Below, piece by piece: positions 14,601-26,282 of a stretch of DNA of 64,000 nucleotides. A program made the position numbers and the translations under genes. Source of the DNA: Chamaecrista fasciculata (lineage: Eukaryota; Streptophyta; Magnoliopsida; Fabales; Fabaceae). Under the pieces are notes generated by a model. The model saw nothing but the letters and a program-made list of their open reading frames with translations. It had not been told where the DNA came from and did not search any database. Within the stretch, counting starts at the first letter, position 1, and each line of letters starts with the position of its first letter. The stretch covers positions 72,005-136,004 of the forward strand of contig QANZ01042340.1 in assembly GCA_003254925.1 (NCBI GenBank). The letters run 5' to 3'.

Positions 14601-17600
14601 TATAATAGGAAATTGTTCATATGAGATAATCATGGAATCTCACAAAGGAACTAAGTGTTGTAAGGTAGAGCAAATCCATTCAAGTGAAATGGCCAAGAGC
14701 GAAAATAAAAATAAAGGGGGCAAGGGAAATTCTATGAACTGATCTAGTCAGTTTTAGGCAAGTCTGAAATAGAAGATTTCAAACTTAAAACAAATCCCAG
14801 TTACACCAAGAAAAATGTTAATATGCTTTTTTCTTTTAGTCTCCAAAAGGTGTAAAAACAATGATGCCTGCAAGTGTAAGCAGTGCGCTAAACAAGCTTA
14901 TCAACAAGAATCTAAATGCTCATGAATGATATGCTACAAGCAGCAGAGGCAAGAAACAAAACATGCATAGAAGTTGATGCTAATAATACTAATGACAACA
15001 TGATTTGCCTGAAGACATATCCATCACAAAATTTTTCTCACGTTTAGTTCATAAAAGAAAGGAAGAAATTAGAAAAGTAGGAATCTGGTAGAACCCTTTA
15101 CATTCAAATACTGATATGATTCATATTTTTAGCATAAACATCTTCATACACTGAGAATTTAACAGCAACAACACCAGTAACAAGACTCTTACAAACTATA
15201 TACAAGAAAGACACACAAACAAGATAGGCTGGCTCTCAAGAGGCTAGTGCTCTCACAAACAAGTCCCTAATATTTTCCTTACCTCCCTTGACCTAAAACA
15301 GCATATTTACCCTAACAATCCTTACACTCTATCACTCCCACGACCTTCACTGCCAGAGTTGGTTACACACTTCTATTATTTCCAGCATTAATTTGTCTCT
15401 TTTGTCATGGGCCCAGATACATCTAGTACAGTCTTAATCATTCCCTCGATTCCTCTTTTATTTGAATTTCAGCAGGTCTAACAGAACCTTACATATCTTA
15501 TTTAACTAATTATCCCTTTAAGCTTTATTTCTTGAAGCCGACAAGGGTTAAAAATGATCAAGATACTAATAATGGTACATAGATTATCAACTTTAGTTTT
15601 ATTTCAAACAACAGAGCTATCACGAGAGAAGATATACTTTTAAGTGTTCATGTAATTTATGTTTTAATGTGTATCTGTGTGTTATCTGCCCCTAACACCC
15701 CCCTCCCCCCCCCACCTTTAATTATTTTAAATTATATAATTAAGTGCACCAATATGTCGCCATGTGCTATGTAAAACAAACCTAGTGTGCCCAGGGTAAA
15801 CCATCTTACATCCACCAGAAAGAAGCCAAAGGCACTACCATGTAAGCACCGGGGTGAAGGGCCAGCGCCCTTGCCTCACTAAGTCACATAAAAAAGTTTA
15901 AATAATTTGACATCTAGCTCTCTTCTTGTTTCTTTCAGCCAACAAGTTATATTAGACATTAATAGAAATTTTAAACCTATTAGAAAAGCTAAAACCATCA
16001 CAAAAAGGGAAATTGAAGATCAGCTAGTCAGAATGCAGTATGAAAGTATATAGTACAAGAAACTAAGAAATTATGCATTAGCCCAACCTCTAAAAGAAAA
16101 CCTACTTAAACACCCTCCCCACCCTGGCCCAAAATAAATTGATATCTAATTTAACAGTTTTGTTGATAAAAATCCTTTTAAATCCATTATTTCGACAATA
16201 TATTATGCAAAAACAAGTACAAGAAAAACAGATCAAAACTTGAATCTTAAGGCATATCAGCATATTCTAGAAATCAAGAGTCAAAAAAGCAAGTGCAAGA
16301 AGACATTATTACATAGAAATAGAACTCACATCATTCATAAATAATCACAATATAAACATCCACATATATAAATATGTCCAAATTGAAAGCATTTACAGAT
16401 CCACTTGTGTTCCTCACAAATACTAACAAAGTCTACATCAAAGAGAACAAGGTAAAGTTATATATGTACCTCAGAATCAGAAGAAGTTTCCCGAGGTTCG
16501 GTCAGCTCACTAAAAGCTTTTGAAGGCTACATTACAAGTATATCACTAACTACAGTTAGTTCAAACAAAAATATGATGACATTTGATGACTATAACATAC
16601 AAATGTCAAACCAACTAATTACTCAACTGCAAATTCAGAAGCACTTAAATGTCCATTTTCTGATACTGAAACTCGAGGAGACGAATCTTCCTCTGATCCT
16701 TCACGAACTGGGGATGGTGGTCGAGGAGGAGCAACATAAAGAACTCTCAATTTGTACTCTTCAACAAGATGGCCTGACTCTTTATTAAACTATATGTAAC
16801 AAGCACAGAAAATAATTACTATATGAAAATTTTCATAAGTTATTCTACTGGAGCAAAATAACTTAATAGTTAAATATTTACCATTTCTGGAGTAATTTCT
16901 TTACTGACAGCTCCATGTTTTGCAACTACGCTTTGAAGAAGAAACTTATCCTTGCATTGCATGTCAGGAGGTGCCTCCTTTTGCGCTTGCATTGTCACTG
17001 AATTATAGGCAACAAATGAACATTCAATAGATCATAACAAGTGTAACAAATTTTGCACATAAAAATAGGCCCCAACAAATATGTGGCAAGTGGAACCCTA
17101 AAATTTAAAAAAGACTAAATTAACATAATTTACATTACTTGGTACCAATTTCAGCTTACAGAAACCTACATCAACTATCGAGCAAAGATGGCTTGCTTTA
17201 TCATGCGTGCGATTATATTCATGTTTCAGTGCAAAAGTGACAGTGAGTGAGAGAGGAAGAATAGTGAGAGAAACAGACCTGTAACATCACATGTAGACCT
17301 CGGCAGCACAATTCCAGTGTTAGGTCTAACACAGTACTTCTTCGGATTTGTCGTCTTAACCTACAAACCACCAATTTCGAAACTCAGATTAATGAAGAAG
17401 AAAAGACAAACGTAGCCCATAAAAAAAGAGAGATAGCGAAGTAAAAATCAAACCTTAAAAGCCACATAATTATCCGTCTTGTTAAATAACTGCAAAGAGC
17501 AGGAGATCTGCTTCCTCAATTCAACTATTTCAGAATCCCAGAAGCAGTAAAAATTAGAAGAATGCCCAGAAGCCAAAAAAAAAAAAAGTACCAAAAAAGC

Positions 17601-17957
17601 GAACAAAAAAAGGGGGTTTTCTAATTTTCTTTTGAATTGAAGTATTACAACTTAAAAGGAAACTGAAGGTCCTGAGGTTGGATATTGAGGAGCTCGCCAG
17701 TTTTCATGCCGGAGTATTCGTCGGAGATCACTGGAAATCAGAAGAAATGGCCGTTTCCGGCGAACGAAAGTCGTCGTCGTGGGAAGAGCTTAGAAGGAGA
17801 CTAGCTTTCGAACTGCAGAGAAAGGTTATTTTTTTTACCTTAAAATAAACTAAAACCTTAAGTTATTTCTTCTGTCTTACATTTTGGTTCTATTNTACAA
17901 CTTACAAGGAAACTGAAGGTCCTGAGGTTGGATATTGAGGAGTTCGCCAGTACTCAT
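11613..17957 (-). CDS. VAP27: VAP27-type VAMP-associated protein (MSP domain, ER tail anchor)
   Basis: Eight coding exons, recovered by splice signals and homology: 17957-17906, 17524-17454, 17360-17279, 16997-16882, 16789-16628, 16526-16470, 13986-13909 and 11720-11613. The lengths sum to 726 nt (241 codons plus stop), phases agree at every junction, and the size fits plant VAP27 proteins. Exons 1-5 encode the N-terminal MSP domain, with KTTNPKKYCVRPNTG and QCKDKFLLQSV. A linker follows containing APPRPPSPV, then a coiled coil (exon 7) and a C-terminal membrane anchor ending GYLLRRT. In the family the protein sits in the ER membrane and tethers it to plasma membrane, cytoskeleton and FFAT-motif proteins. 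Introns 6 and 7 are over 2 kb. The end of exon 5 is the least certain: donor GCA|GTTGAG is chosen for phase. Start is the ATG of the intact exon-1 copy. Confidence 0.9.
17649..17825 (-). pseudogene. Second, splice-dead copy of VAP27 exon 1
   Basis: This segment repeats the exon-1 region 17896-18069 at roughly 94% by eye, including the leader and the start ATG (17707). It reads MKTGELLNIQPQDLQFP where the other copy reads MSTGELLNIQPQDLQFP. In the intact copy the exon ends CCTT|GTAAGT. Here the same place reads CCTTTTAAGT, so the donor GT is lost. The next GT, seven bases on, would put a stop codon straight after the junction with exon 2. This copy lies nearer exon 2 but appears unusable; transcripts from the outer copy could skip it. 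A single N at 17895 lies between the two, so an assembly cause must be considered. Confidence 0.75.
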
Positions 17958-18069
17958 GCCGGAGTATTCGTCGGAGATCGCCGGAAATCAGAAGATATGG
18001 CCGTTTCCGGCGAACGAAAACCGTCGTCGTGGGGAGAGCTTAGAAGGAGACTAGCTTTCGAATTCTAGA

Positions 18070-18786
18070 GAGAGAGAGAGCAGCAAAGAAAGCAACAACG
18101 TTGGACAGAGTGTTTCTCTCTCTATCTCCCTCTTCTCTCTCTCTCTCTTCAATCTTCGTATTTGGTGCGCAGCATTGTTCAAAGGACATTTTCGTCATTT
18201 CAGCTCCACCAAAACTTCTAGAACCAGAACAATATCCTTCTCACAATCTCTCCTATAATTACTTTTTCTTCCTTCTTACTTTTTAGCTCAAGGTGCAATG
18301 TTATTAGTGTAAAGGTCTAATTGAGTCCTCTCATCTAAGATGTAGCTCAACAACCAATACACCAAACACTTGTTAGTTAATGTGCAATTTTAATCATGTA
18401 TCTTCTATTCATATCTCAATTTGATTTTGTCTTTTTATTAAAGGTCTCATATATTTTAGTTAAGTTGTAGAGTTGGTCAAATATTTTTTAATTAGGTTAC
18501 AGAATTTATTTTATATTTTTATAAAAAACCACATTGTGGGACTAAAGGTTAAATTTTTTTATAAAAATATAACACCAAATTTATAATAAAAATGATATCG
18601 AACCAATTATGCACCTTATCAAAAATATCAAACTAAAAGTGTATAAGCAAAATGTGTTCTCCTTATAACTAAATTCAATTTTGAGAAAATTTATTTTGTA
18701 AATAAATTAATTTACGAACAAATTAACTTGATGGGAGATTCTTAAGAGAATAACGACTGTGTTTGTTAGTATTTTGAAATTTTTTT
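18070..18786. other. VAP27 upstream region
   Basis: A GA/CT-rich stretch (18064-18150) adjoins the leader of the outer VAP27 exon 1 and is the likely core-promoter or leader zone. Beyond about 18290 it becomes AT-rich intergenic DNA with scattered 'gactaaa' pieces of degenerate MITEs. No exon was recognised. Confidence 0.4.
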
Positions 18787-18815
18787 TTTTGGGCCTGAGT
18801 TAGTATTTTGAAATT

Positions 18816-18927
18816 GGTTAGTCTGTTCTTAAATATAGGTTGAAAATTTGATACCTATGTCAAGTATTTTGAACAAATTAAAATAGGTTAGTCTGTTCTT
18901 AAATATAGGTTGAAAATTTGATACCTA
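18816..18927. repeat. Two-copy tandem repeat, 70-bp spacing
   Basis: A 42-bp block beginning GGTTAGTCTGTTCTTAAATA occurs at 18816-18857 and again at 18886-18927, identical by eye. Confidence 0.85.
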
Positions 18928-19039
18928 ATTACTTATGTTAAGTTTTTATAGAAACATATAAAAGGTAATGGTTTTATAGACTTATTTTTTTTTGGATACA
19001 AAAAGAGGAGAATTATTATTCAAAACAGTAACTTTTGGT

Positions 19040-19371
19040 TACAATAGAAATGTGGGCAATGGTTCGAATCCTCCTGAAGTCACTTAATTCCACTTAAGGA
19101 TCTAGACAAAAAAATTTTGTCTTATCATGGGCAAGGGTTCGAATCTCCCTAAAGCCACTTAATTCCACTAGGTGGGCATCCCTCTCCAGGGAGATTCCCT
19201 GACGCTCAAGGACTAGTTGAGTAGCTCTTCTAGGTAAAACTGCTTGCAGTTCATGCCTGTGCAGTAATCCTTTGGGTTGGGCCTCTGTCGGCTTCTCCAA
19301 CATGCCTTGGCGTCCTGCCCGGTAGTTCAGGGAGTGCCTTCCCTTACTACTACTTTTGTAAAAAAAAAAAA
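19040..19371 (+). repeat. tRNA-derived SINE with poly-A tail
   Basis: Two box-B-like motifs (GGTTCGAATCC near 19060 and GGTTCGAATCTCC near 19137) sit in an 80-bp segment that is itself duplicated. A GC-richer body follows and ends in a 12-base A run (19360-19371). Internal Pol III-type box plus A tail is SINE architecture. No box A or target duplication was confirmed. Confidence 0.6.
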
Positions 19372-20616
19372 CGAAATGTTGTGAAGAGAGGAAAAAATTG
19401 TATGTATATTATTTATAAACTTCATATGATTAGTACAATATAACCAAGAATAAAGTTATTATCATGATGATAAGAATGGTAATGAGTATGAGTAGTTTGG
19501 AATGATTAGTGAGGATATCTGATGACATCCATCTTAAAAAGATAATATCGAATAGAATGTGAGTAATAAATATTAAATATTAAATATCCAATAAAAATTA
19601 GCGTCCCTGCATGATGATGATGATGATGATGATGATGATGCACCAGTAAGCCAGTATATAAACAGCAAAATCTTTGAAGAAAAAACTAAGACCATAAATT
19701 GAATATATTAAACAAGTAAAAGAAGAACTAGCCCCTAAGGCCAAATAGGATGGAGCCAAAAACAAGTTTGAATTAAATATTAGCCATGTGTTTTATGCAT
19801 AACCTCACTTTCTGTTCAAAGTTAAATTGGGTTGACCCATACTATAAACATAAATCAAATTCGTTTTGACAGCTATATATAATTATTAATATGCAAAACA
19901 TATTAAAAAACTATATATGAAAAATGATTCATTTTCTTATTTTATTTTTAAAAAATAGATTTCCTCACATTCTTCATGAGTTATTACAATATTTATATAG
20001 ATAAAATGCATAATAGTTTCACTTTTATTTTTCTTGAAAAAAATTATTAAATTACAAAAAGTGATGAAAGTAAAGGTTTATAAACTACTAATGATTTCCT
20101 AGAATTACAGCCTCAAAGTGTAATAGTTGTTAATTAATGAGAGGACAGCTAAAGAGAAGATAGTTATGAACTTATGGTTCCCTTTCCAATATATTATAGA
20201 GCTAAAGAGCCTTTACAAAATAAACAAAATATCAAGCAAAGAACATTTATATATCTAAACGACAATGATATGCACTACCAAAGAGATGATAATTACAACT
20301 TTATTACACTAACAAATCAAATAAATTTAATTTGTGACTTCAACAACATTATTCTCTTCTTTTAGCCCCTTTATCCAGCTGGAAGGCATACCAAATAAGT
20401 AATGTTCTTATAGAAGTTGTTTGGACAAAGTATAGAAACAATATAATTTACTTGAAAGCAATTCTAGTGCTGATCTAATCGGCAAGTGTTTATATAAAAA
20501 AGCAAGACCAAATGTAGGGTTCATTTAATTGCTTATTTGTTGAGATCATCTTTATTTAGTTTGTCTGAATGTCTCGTATATTATGATATAACAAGATACC
20601 ACATATACAAGATATT
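19372..20616. other. AT-rich intergenic DNA with a (GAT)n tract
   Basis: No exon recognised. Contains a 30-bp (ATG)n microsatellite at 19611-19640. Confidence 0.55.
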
Positions 20617-20625
20617 TAATTAAAA

Positions 20626-21002
20626 AGCAAAACTACTTTTGGTATCCCTAACATATGGGGTCAGTTTGTGCTCTCAATCTTTTTTAGTCAATTGTATCCC
20701 CAAAGTAGGAGGTCAGTTTCAGTTATACCCTCAAAACTTTGTTGGGTCAATTGTACCCCTAATGTTTCACATTTGAATCAATTGTATCTCTAAGTTGGGG
20801 TTACAATTGACACAAAAAAGAAAAATTTGGAAGTACAATTGACATAAAAAAAAAAGTTTAAAAGTACAATTAACATAAAAAAGAAAAAAATTGGGGGTAT
20901 AATTGACCTAAAAAACATTTAGGGTACAATTGACCTTAAAAAACTTTAGAGGTACAACTGAAACTGACCTCATACTTTGGCGGTACTAAGAGTACTTTTG
21001 TC
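20626..21002. mobile_element. Mutator-type MITE with 9-bp target duplication
   Basis: The left end GCAAAACTACTTTTGG and the right end are imperfect inverted copies, and 'gtacaattgac' blocks repeat inside in both senses. TAATTAAAA occurs exactly at both borders (20617-20625 and 21003-21011), a 9-bp duplication as made by Mutator-like elements, though AT-rich. No coding capacity. Confidence 0.7.
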
Positions 21003-21279
21003 TAATTAAAATTATGTGATGAAAAATATATAAGTAATATTTTGTAAAACTTAACAAAGTTAATATAAATGTAAGTGACAGTGTGACACACTACTATTAT
21101 CCCAGCACTTGCTTTAAGAAACAACTTTTACTTATTTATACAATTCCAAGTCACAGCAATGCTTAAAAGATGCATCAAGGCTTCATAAAAATGAACTATG
21201 AAACATATAGATCACCAATTAGGCATACCCAGTCAAACTTCAATACCAGTGTGAAAAGAGAAAACAGAAATCTCAATCT

Positions 21280-21620
21280 TCATCTCTGCCTGACCAGCCA
21301 AAGCTTGGCATGCTTTTCATTTTCCCTTTTCTACTTGTAAGCAATTCAACCTGAGACTGACTTAAATATTAAGCCCATCAGAGTATTTTAATTGAAAACT
21401 GCAAAAGCTACTGGGAGACTAACTGATGAGATCTATGCTGGGAAAAAATTTCCAAATTCTTTTAACTCTGAATCATAAGTGACACAGTAAATACTAAATA
21501 CTTCCATTGCATTGGGAAATTTTGTACTTTATTTTCCCATGGATAAACTCTGCCATGAATTTTCAGGGCTGTGCCTTCTTCTATTATCCCCTGGCTCTTC
21601 ATCAAGATGCATAATACTGA
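21280..21620 (-). other. Possible 3' exons or 3'UTR of an unrecognised transcript
   Basis: On the minus strand, a splice acceptor with a good pyrimidine tract (TTTATTGTTCAG, near 21619) precedes an open stretch reading MHLDEEPGDNRRRHSPENSW and ending at a stop. Further down, acceptor CTCAG near 21350 precedes a short open stretch ending MKSMPSFGWSGRDED-stop. Both look like genuine C-terminal exon ends. I could not connect them to each other or to the membrane-protein gene upstream, and recognise no family. A C/G homopolymer with an N (21715-21738) lies just upstream. Confidence 0.3.
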
Positions 21621-22178
21621 ACAATAAAAGGAAAAGTGACAACTTTGGCCAAAAAAAGAAAAGGAAAAGTGACAAGAAATAGAAGGGGGGAAAGCAGATA
21701 GAACACACACAAAAGGGGGGGGGGGGGGGGGGNGGGGGCGACAAAAGAGAAGAAAAGAAATAATCTCAAATCTGTACCTTTCCAAAATTAACTATTACAT
21801 AAGCTATCTGGATTCTGGGAAATCTCTGTAACAGAACATAGAGTATAAAACTAATAGAACTTACCCTATTGCTTACATCCTAATAAGGTAGAACTGCATA
21901 TTTCTGTAAACTTTCCTCGAGTCAACACCTAAAATAAGCATGCGACTCTTTATTTAATGTCTTTAGGTACAAAATCAAATTAATTGATTTGTTGTGTAGT
22001 TGAAAGACAAAAGATACATGAATTCACATTAACATAGCATGCCCAGCAAGTAGATAACTCCAATTGCAGACAGACGATGCATATGCCACTATAAATGGGA
22101 TGATGAGAACACCACAAAGACAAATTGAACTATATCTATCCAGAACTTGTGCCTTATTCACAAAGTCTACCAGTGGTA

Positions 22179-23207
22179 TTATCCACCAATAGCGGCAACA
22201 GAAGTATCCGATGAAGACGACCGCTGATAACGAGCTTGAGCAGTTACACCAGCAAACCAAGCAACCCTCATAAGCTGCAAGCCAAGAATTAACACCCACC
22301 AGCAAACCAGCCCCCTAACTGTATGCACCATCCATGCAGGTGTATTGAGTTCAGCCCCAAGTCTCAAACCCCTCATCAGCTGCAAGACACGGTAAGCCTC
22401 GTAGATGATTGGAGTTACAAGCCAGACTGGTGACTGCCAATGCCAAGTGAGTATCTCAGTGAGAATCTGAACTGACAAAAGAAGAAGGTAAGGGCCCAAT
22501 AGAACTGCGAATGAAATCAAAGGAAGTTGAGGTTGGAGAAGACCCTTCTCAGATCCAAACATCAACAACAACGGGATAATAAATCCAGTAACAGTGGCGA
22601 CTATGTTCCAGAACTGGTAACTAAAAGGAGCATTGCTGATGCAATCCTCTGTTGGGTTCTTTGGCCGTGCACAAGAATCAGCCATGAGGAGAAAAAGTGT
22701 TGCACCAAGGTTAAAGATACAATCAAGTCCAATCAAGGAAAGCAAGCTAGCTATGTTGGGACCGATAAATATTGAAGATATTGGTAACCACAATGTTGGA
22801 ACCATGCCTGTTGTGAGTAGAACAGAAGGACCCAGAAGCCACATGGGCCATTTGAGAAACTGAAACTGAACCCCTGGCTGAAGTTTTGACTCTACAGGCA
22901 CTTCGGCTTTGCTTTTTGCTGGCTCATCTGTTTTACTTGAATCAAGAGTTTCAAATAAATTGGTGCTGCTCTGCAAGAACTTATCATCATGTGTATCGGT
23001 GGGAGCATATGTGACAGGTGATGGCTCCCATGGAGTCAACTTTGTGCAGCAAATGCGGGACTGTTTCACGCAAATGCGAGGAAAAGTGAGTCCTTGGAAT
23101 ACTTTCTCTGACTTCAATAATCCCAGGCTACTAGGATGAGCTCTCCCAAAAGTGAAGGTTTGTATTTTGAAATGAGGTTGAGCTAATGATGCCATTCCTA
23201 TACTCAT
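22179..23207 (-). CDS. Predicted chloroplast multi-span membrane protein, family not identified
   Basis: A single 342-codon coding exon. The N-terminus (about 1-55) is rich in Ser, Arg and Lys with few acids, as in a chloroplast transit peptide. Residues 60-110 are hydrophilic. From about residue 118 there are four or more hydrophobic segments, including WPMWLLGPSVLLTTGMVP, a long stretch around 150-175, FWNIVATVTGFIIPLLLMF and GLVCWWVLILGLQL. The C-terminus is Ser-rich. No catalytic motif is evident and I cannot name the family. ATG at 23207 lies eight bases into the exon after an acceptor (TTTTTGACAG, 23214). A matching donor CACAG|GTAAT at 24736 defines a 1.5-kb 5'UTR intron. A MITE starts about 175 bp beyond that donor. 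Confidence 0.8.
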   Translation of the reverse strand: MSIGMASLAQPHFKIQTFTFGRAHPSSLGLLKSEKVFQGLTFPRICVKQSRICCTKLTPWEPSPVTYAPTDTHDDKFLQSSTNLFETLDSSKTDEPAKSKAEVPVESKLQPGVQFQFLKWPMWLLGPSVLLTTGMVPTLWLPISSIFIGPNIASLLSLIGLDCIFNLGATLFLLMADSCARPKNPTEDCISNAPFSYQFWNIVATVTGFIIPLLLMFGSEKGLLQPQLPLISFAVLLGPYLLLLSVQILTEILTWHWQSPVWLVTPIIYEAYRVLQLMRGLRLGAELNTPAWMVHTVRGLVCWWVLILGLQLMRVAWFAGVTAQARYQRSSSSDTSVAAIGG

Positions 23208-24735
23208 CCTTGCCTGTCAAAAACTAATCAAGGGGTTTTAGGCTCTTTCTTCTTTGGCACCACTACTTGAGGCGAACTGATTATGCTGCAATAGCCCATA
23301 ATTATGAACTATACTGTTTCAAGACTGAGAAAAAATAAATTACAGGAACTTCATAGGACAATCTTTTGCAATATTCTCCACCATATCTAATGACTATCCC
23401 ATAGCCTATAGGCAGTCAAAGCATCAGGATGATAAAGTCTGTATAGTTATAGGCATGTCTCAAAGTGATTATATGGCAAATCGGCAGAGAGGACAGGCTA
23501 TGGATTAAGATGCACTAGGCAGATTAAAAGTGACTCATTACCCCGTTTAGATCAATTACTTCTTTAGAAATAAATTCAATCACTCCATCACTCATTTAGT
23601 CAGCAGGTTTCAGACCCATCCATTGATTTATTTATTTGCATAGGACTCTAATCCATTTAACTGTTCATTACTTGGATGATAATTTTAATTTTTTATTTGA
23701 TTATTTCAAATCAAATAACATATTTTTAAGTTTTAACTGCAGTAACACATGTGTTTGGCTTTAAATTTTGAGTCATAGGTTTGAAAACACAGTTATTCAA
23801 CTCAATTGGAGGTTGGATAAGTTACAGCTTTCACCATTCTATGCTAGTAAGATGTTAAAGACGAACTACGGGACTCGGCTTTGATGTTTATAAGCCTACT
23901 TTTCCTAGTGTAAGAGTTAATGAAAGATGATGTTCAACAAGTCTTGATCTGATATATATCATACTAGGAAAGTGCTACAATTGAAAACCTGAATTATTAG
24001 ACACAAGACAATCAAGATTCTCAGTCAGTTTCTCAAATATTATAGATGAAGCATGCTGTTCCCATTCAAGCAACCCCCCAACGTTTTAATGAAGGTATAG
24101 ATAGGATTGAGGAGAAAAAGGGATCCAAGGAATATTCAATCCCACTTATTCATTATCTTAATCTTAATACATCTCAATATCATCAGTCATTATTCTTAAA
24201 CAATGAGTTATTTTAGTTTCATATAGTAGTAACTTCAAATCCTCAGTTCCTCACATAATAACAGTAGGAAAAAAGAAGTCAAAACAACAGAAAACTATTT
24301 TTTTTTATAACACAACCCTTGAAATAAAACCTCACAACAGTCATATATATGTATTAGATGTTTCATTCTTATGGACAAGAACAGTAATTAGACAATGAAA
24401 AACACTATCCTAAAACTCATCTGATGTAATTTTTAAATCCAACTTCTATGTGGTACTAGTATGACTATTGCTAAACGCTAAAATAACGCAGACCAGCTAC
24501 CACTGCTCTTCCAAAATAATACTGGATTAATTGAAGTTCACGCTTAAAACTCAAATCTAAGTTTATCTTCGATTTTTTTTTTCTATTCCCATCGATTCCC
24601 ATAAACCAAATAGTTGATAAATGGAAGTAGCTAAGGAAACTGATACAATTTAGGTAAAGATGAGAAACTTGCTCTAATATCAGGGCAAAAGAAAACTAAC
24701 AAAAAGCTGAAGATTAAAAGAAAAGGAAGGATTAC

Positions 24736-24900
24736 CTGTGCGTAGCCGAATTCTTCTGCGAAATCTAAGAAAAGCCAGGCTGCAAAATATTGAAGATTTT
24801 TTAGGTATAGAAGAAGAAGAAGACGATGATAGGCGAGGAAACGGCCATCGTTCCTTTCTCGGACTTGCGACGCTCGACAAGTGTGAATTGATGAGCGAGA
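24736..24900 (-). promoter_or_regulatory. 5'UTR exon and core-promoter edge of the 23207-22179 gene
   Basis: The segment ends in a consensus donor at 24736 that pairs with the acceptor at 23214. It is non-coding in the frame of the downstream ORF. The outer boundary is an estimate: the sequence becomes MITE at 24911, so the promoter must overlap or lie within that element. Confidence 0.55.
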
Positions 24901-24910
24901 AAAAAATAAA

Positions 24911-25325
24911 GGCCAAAGTCCAAATTTGGTACCATAGTTTTTGCTCAGTTCCCAATTTTGTCTCATATCTTTTTCTGTTACACTTTTGGTCCTATATCTT
25001 TTGGTTAGGTCCCAATTTCGTCCCATATATTTTTTTGTTGCAGATTTAGTCCTATATCTTTGAGTCAGTTGCAGAATTAGTCTCATATCTTTGGGTCAAG
25101 TGTAGAAGTGGTCTTATATCTTTGCAAAAGAATCAACTAAGATTGATCTTTTTACAAAAATATGAAACAAATTTTACAAATTAACCAAAAGATATGAGAC
25201 TAAAAATGATATAAGACCAAATTGGGACCTTTGGCAAAGATATAAGACCAAAAGTACAACAAAAAAGATACAAAATCAAATTAGGAACTGAACAAAAGAT
25301 ATGGAACTAAATTAGCACTTTGATC
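24911..25325. mobile_element. Mutator-type MITE at a promoter
   Basis: Ends GGCCAAAGTCCAAATTTGG and its inverted counterpart GATCAAAGTGCTAATTTAG. The interior is made of repeated 'gtcctatatctttt' blocks in one sense then the other. Flanks AAAAATAAA (24902-24910) and AATAATAAA (25326-25334) match at 8 of 9 bases. Non-coding. Confidence 0.75.
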
Positions 25326-25354
25326 AATAATAAAAAATTAAGAAGCGTCTTAAT

Positions 25355-25530
25355 TTATAGAAAAAATTTAGTTAAAACCACATTTTGGTCCTCTACATTT
25401 GGGCCAGTTTTCACTTTAATCCTACATGTTTTTTCATTTCAACGTATCATCCATTATGTTTCAGAAAAATTTCAAGACTGATCTTACCATCAATCTCCGT
25501 TAGTATATTTTTGTTAACACTTATATTATT
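25355..25530. repeat. Single arm of a MITE
   Basis: 'ttttggtcctctacattt'-type sequence matching the arms of neighbouring foldback elements, without an inverted partner. Truncated remnant. Confidence 0.4.
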
Positions 25531-25738
25531 GTAGAAGCTAAAAGCAAACTACATACTCTTTTGATTGTCATCTGTGCATGGTGGTCTCCAATTAAAACTT
25601 TTAATATAGTCATGTCAGCAAATTGATCATGCTATATAATCAAAATTGGTGAATTATCATGTATGATTTATGCGTATCATAAAAGAAAAAATGTATGATT
25701 TATGCGTACATTTGATGACTAGGTCTATTACTGGAAGC

Positions 25739-26084
25739 CTATGAAGCATGGACACTGACACGGACATGGGACACGACACGGACACGGACACAGCGACACG
25801 TCAAACTCTCAAAATTACGCGACACGACACGGCATATATTTATATATATAAATAATTAAATATTCATAATTTTTAATGAAAAAATTCAAAATTACAATTT
25901 TTATTCATAATATATGTCATATCTATTATTATTTTCTCTTGCCTATCATGTTAAAGTTACAAAAAAATGATTTATATTCTAAAATTTATGGATATGTGTC
26001 GTGTCGGTGTCATACGAGTGTCGGACACTGACACGTGTCTGACACGGCGACACGCCTTCAAAATGAAGTGTCCATGCTTCCTAG
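25739..26084. mobile_element. Foldback MITE with 8-bp target duplication (hAT-like size)
   Basis: Ends CTATGAAGCATGGACAC and, inverted, CTAGGAAGCATGGACAC. CTGGAAGC flanks both sides exactly (25731-25738 and 26085-26092). The arms are dense in 'gacacg' repeats and the centre is AT-rich. An 8-bp duplication fits hAT elements best, though Mutator-like elements can also give 8 bp. Confidence 0.8.
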
Positions 26085-26282
26085 CTGGAAGCACAAAATA
26101 TGCATTCTAATAATTTTATATAATGATTATGATTGATCCCTATTGATGATAATTACAATAATTACGGGCAACTAATGACATTTAGCATGATATGTTATAA
26201 ATGTGATTAAAAGTTTTTTATAATTCATATTCAATCATAATTATTTTTTATAACATATATTAGGTAAAGTTCATATCCATTA

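Noticed and set aside
22024-22305. Minus ORF of 93 codons overlapping the chloroplast membrane-protein gene
   Set aside because: It is a shifted frame over the C-terminus and 3'UTR of the real gene, with no independent start signal.
24631-25086. 151-codon minus ORF across the 5'UTR exon and the MITE
   Set aside because: It reads through inverted MITE repeats and past a consensus splice donor, and its composition is low-complexity.
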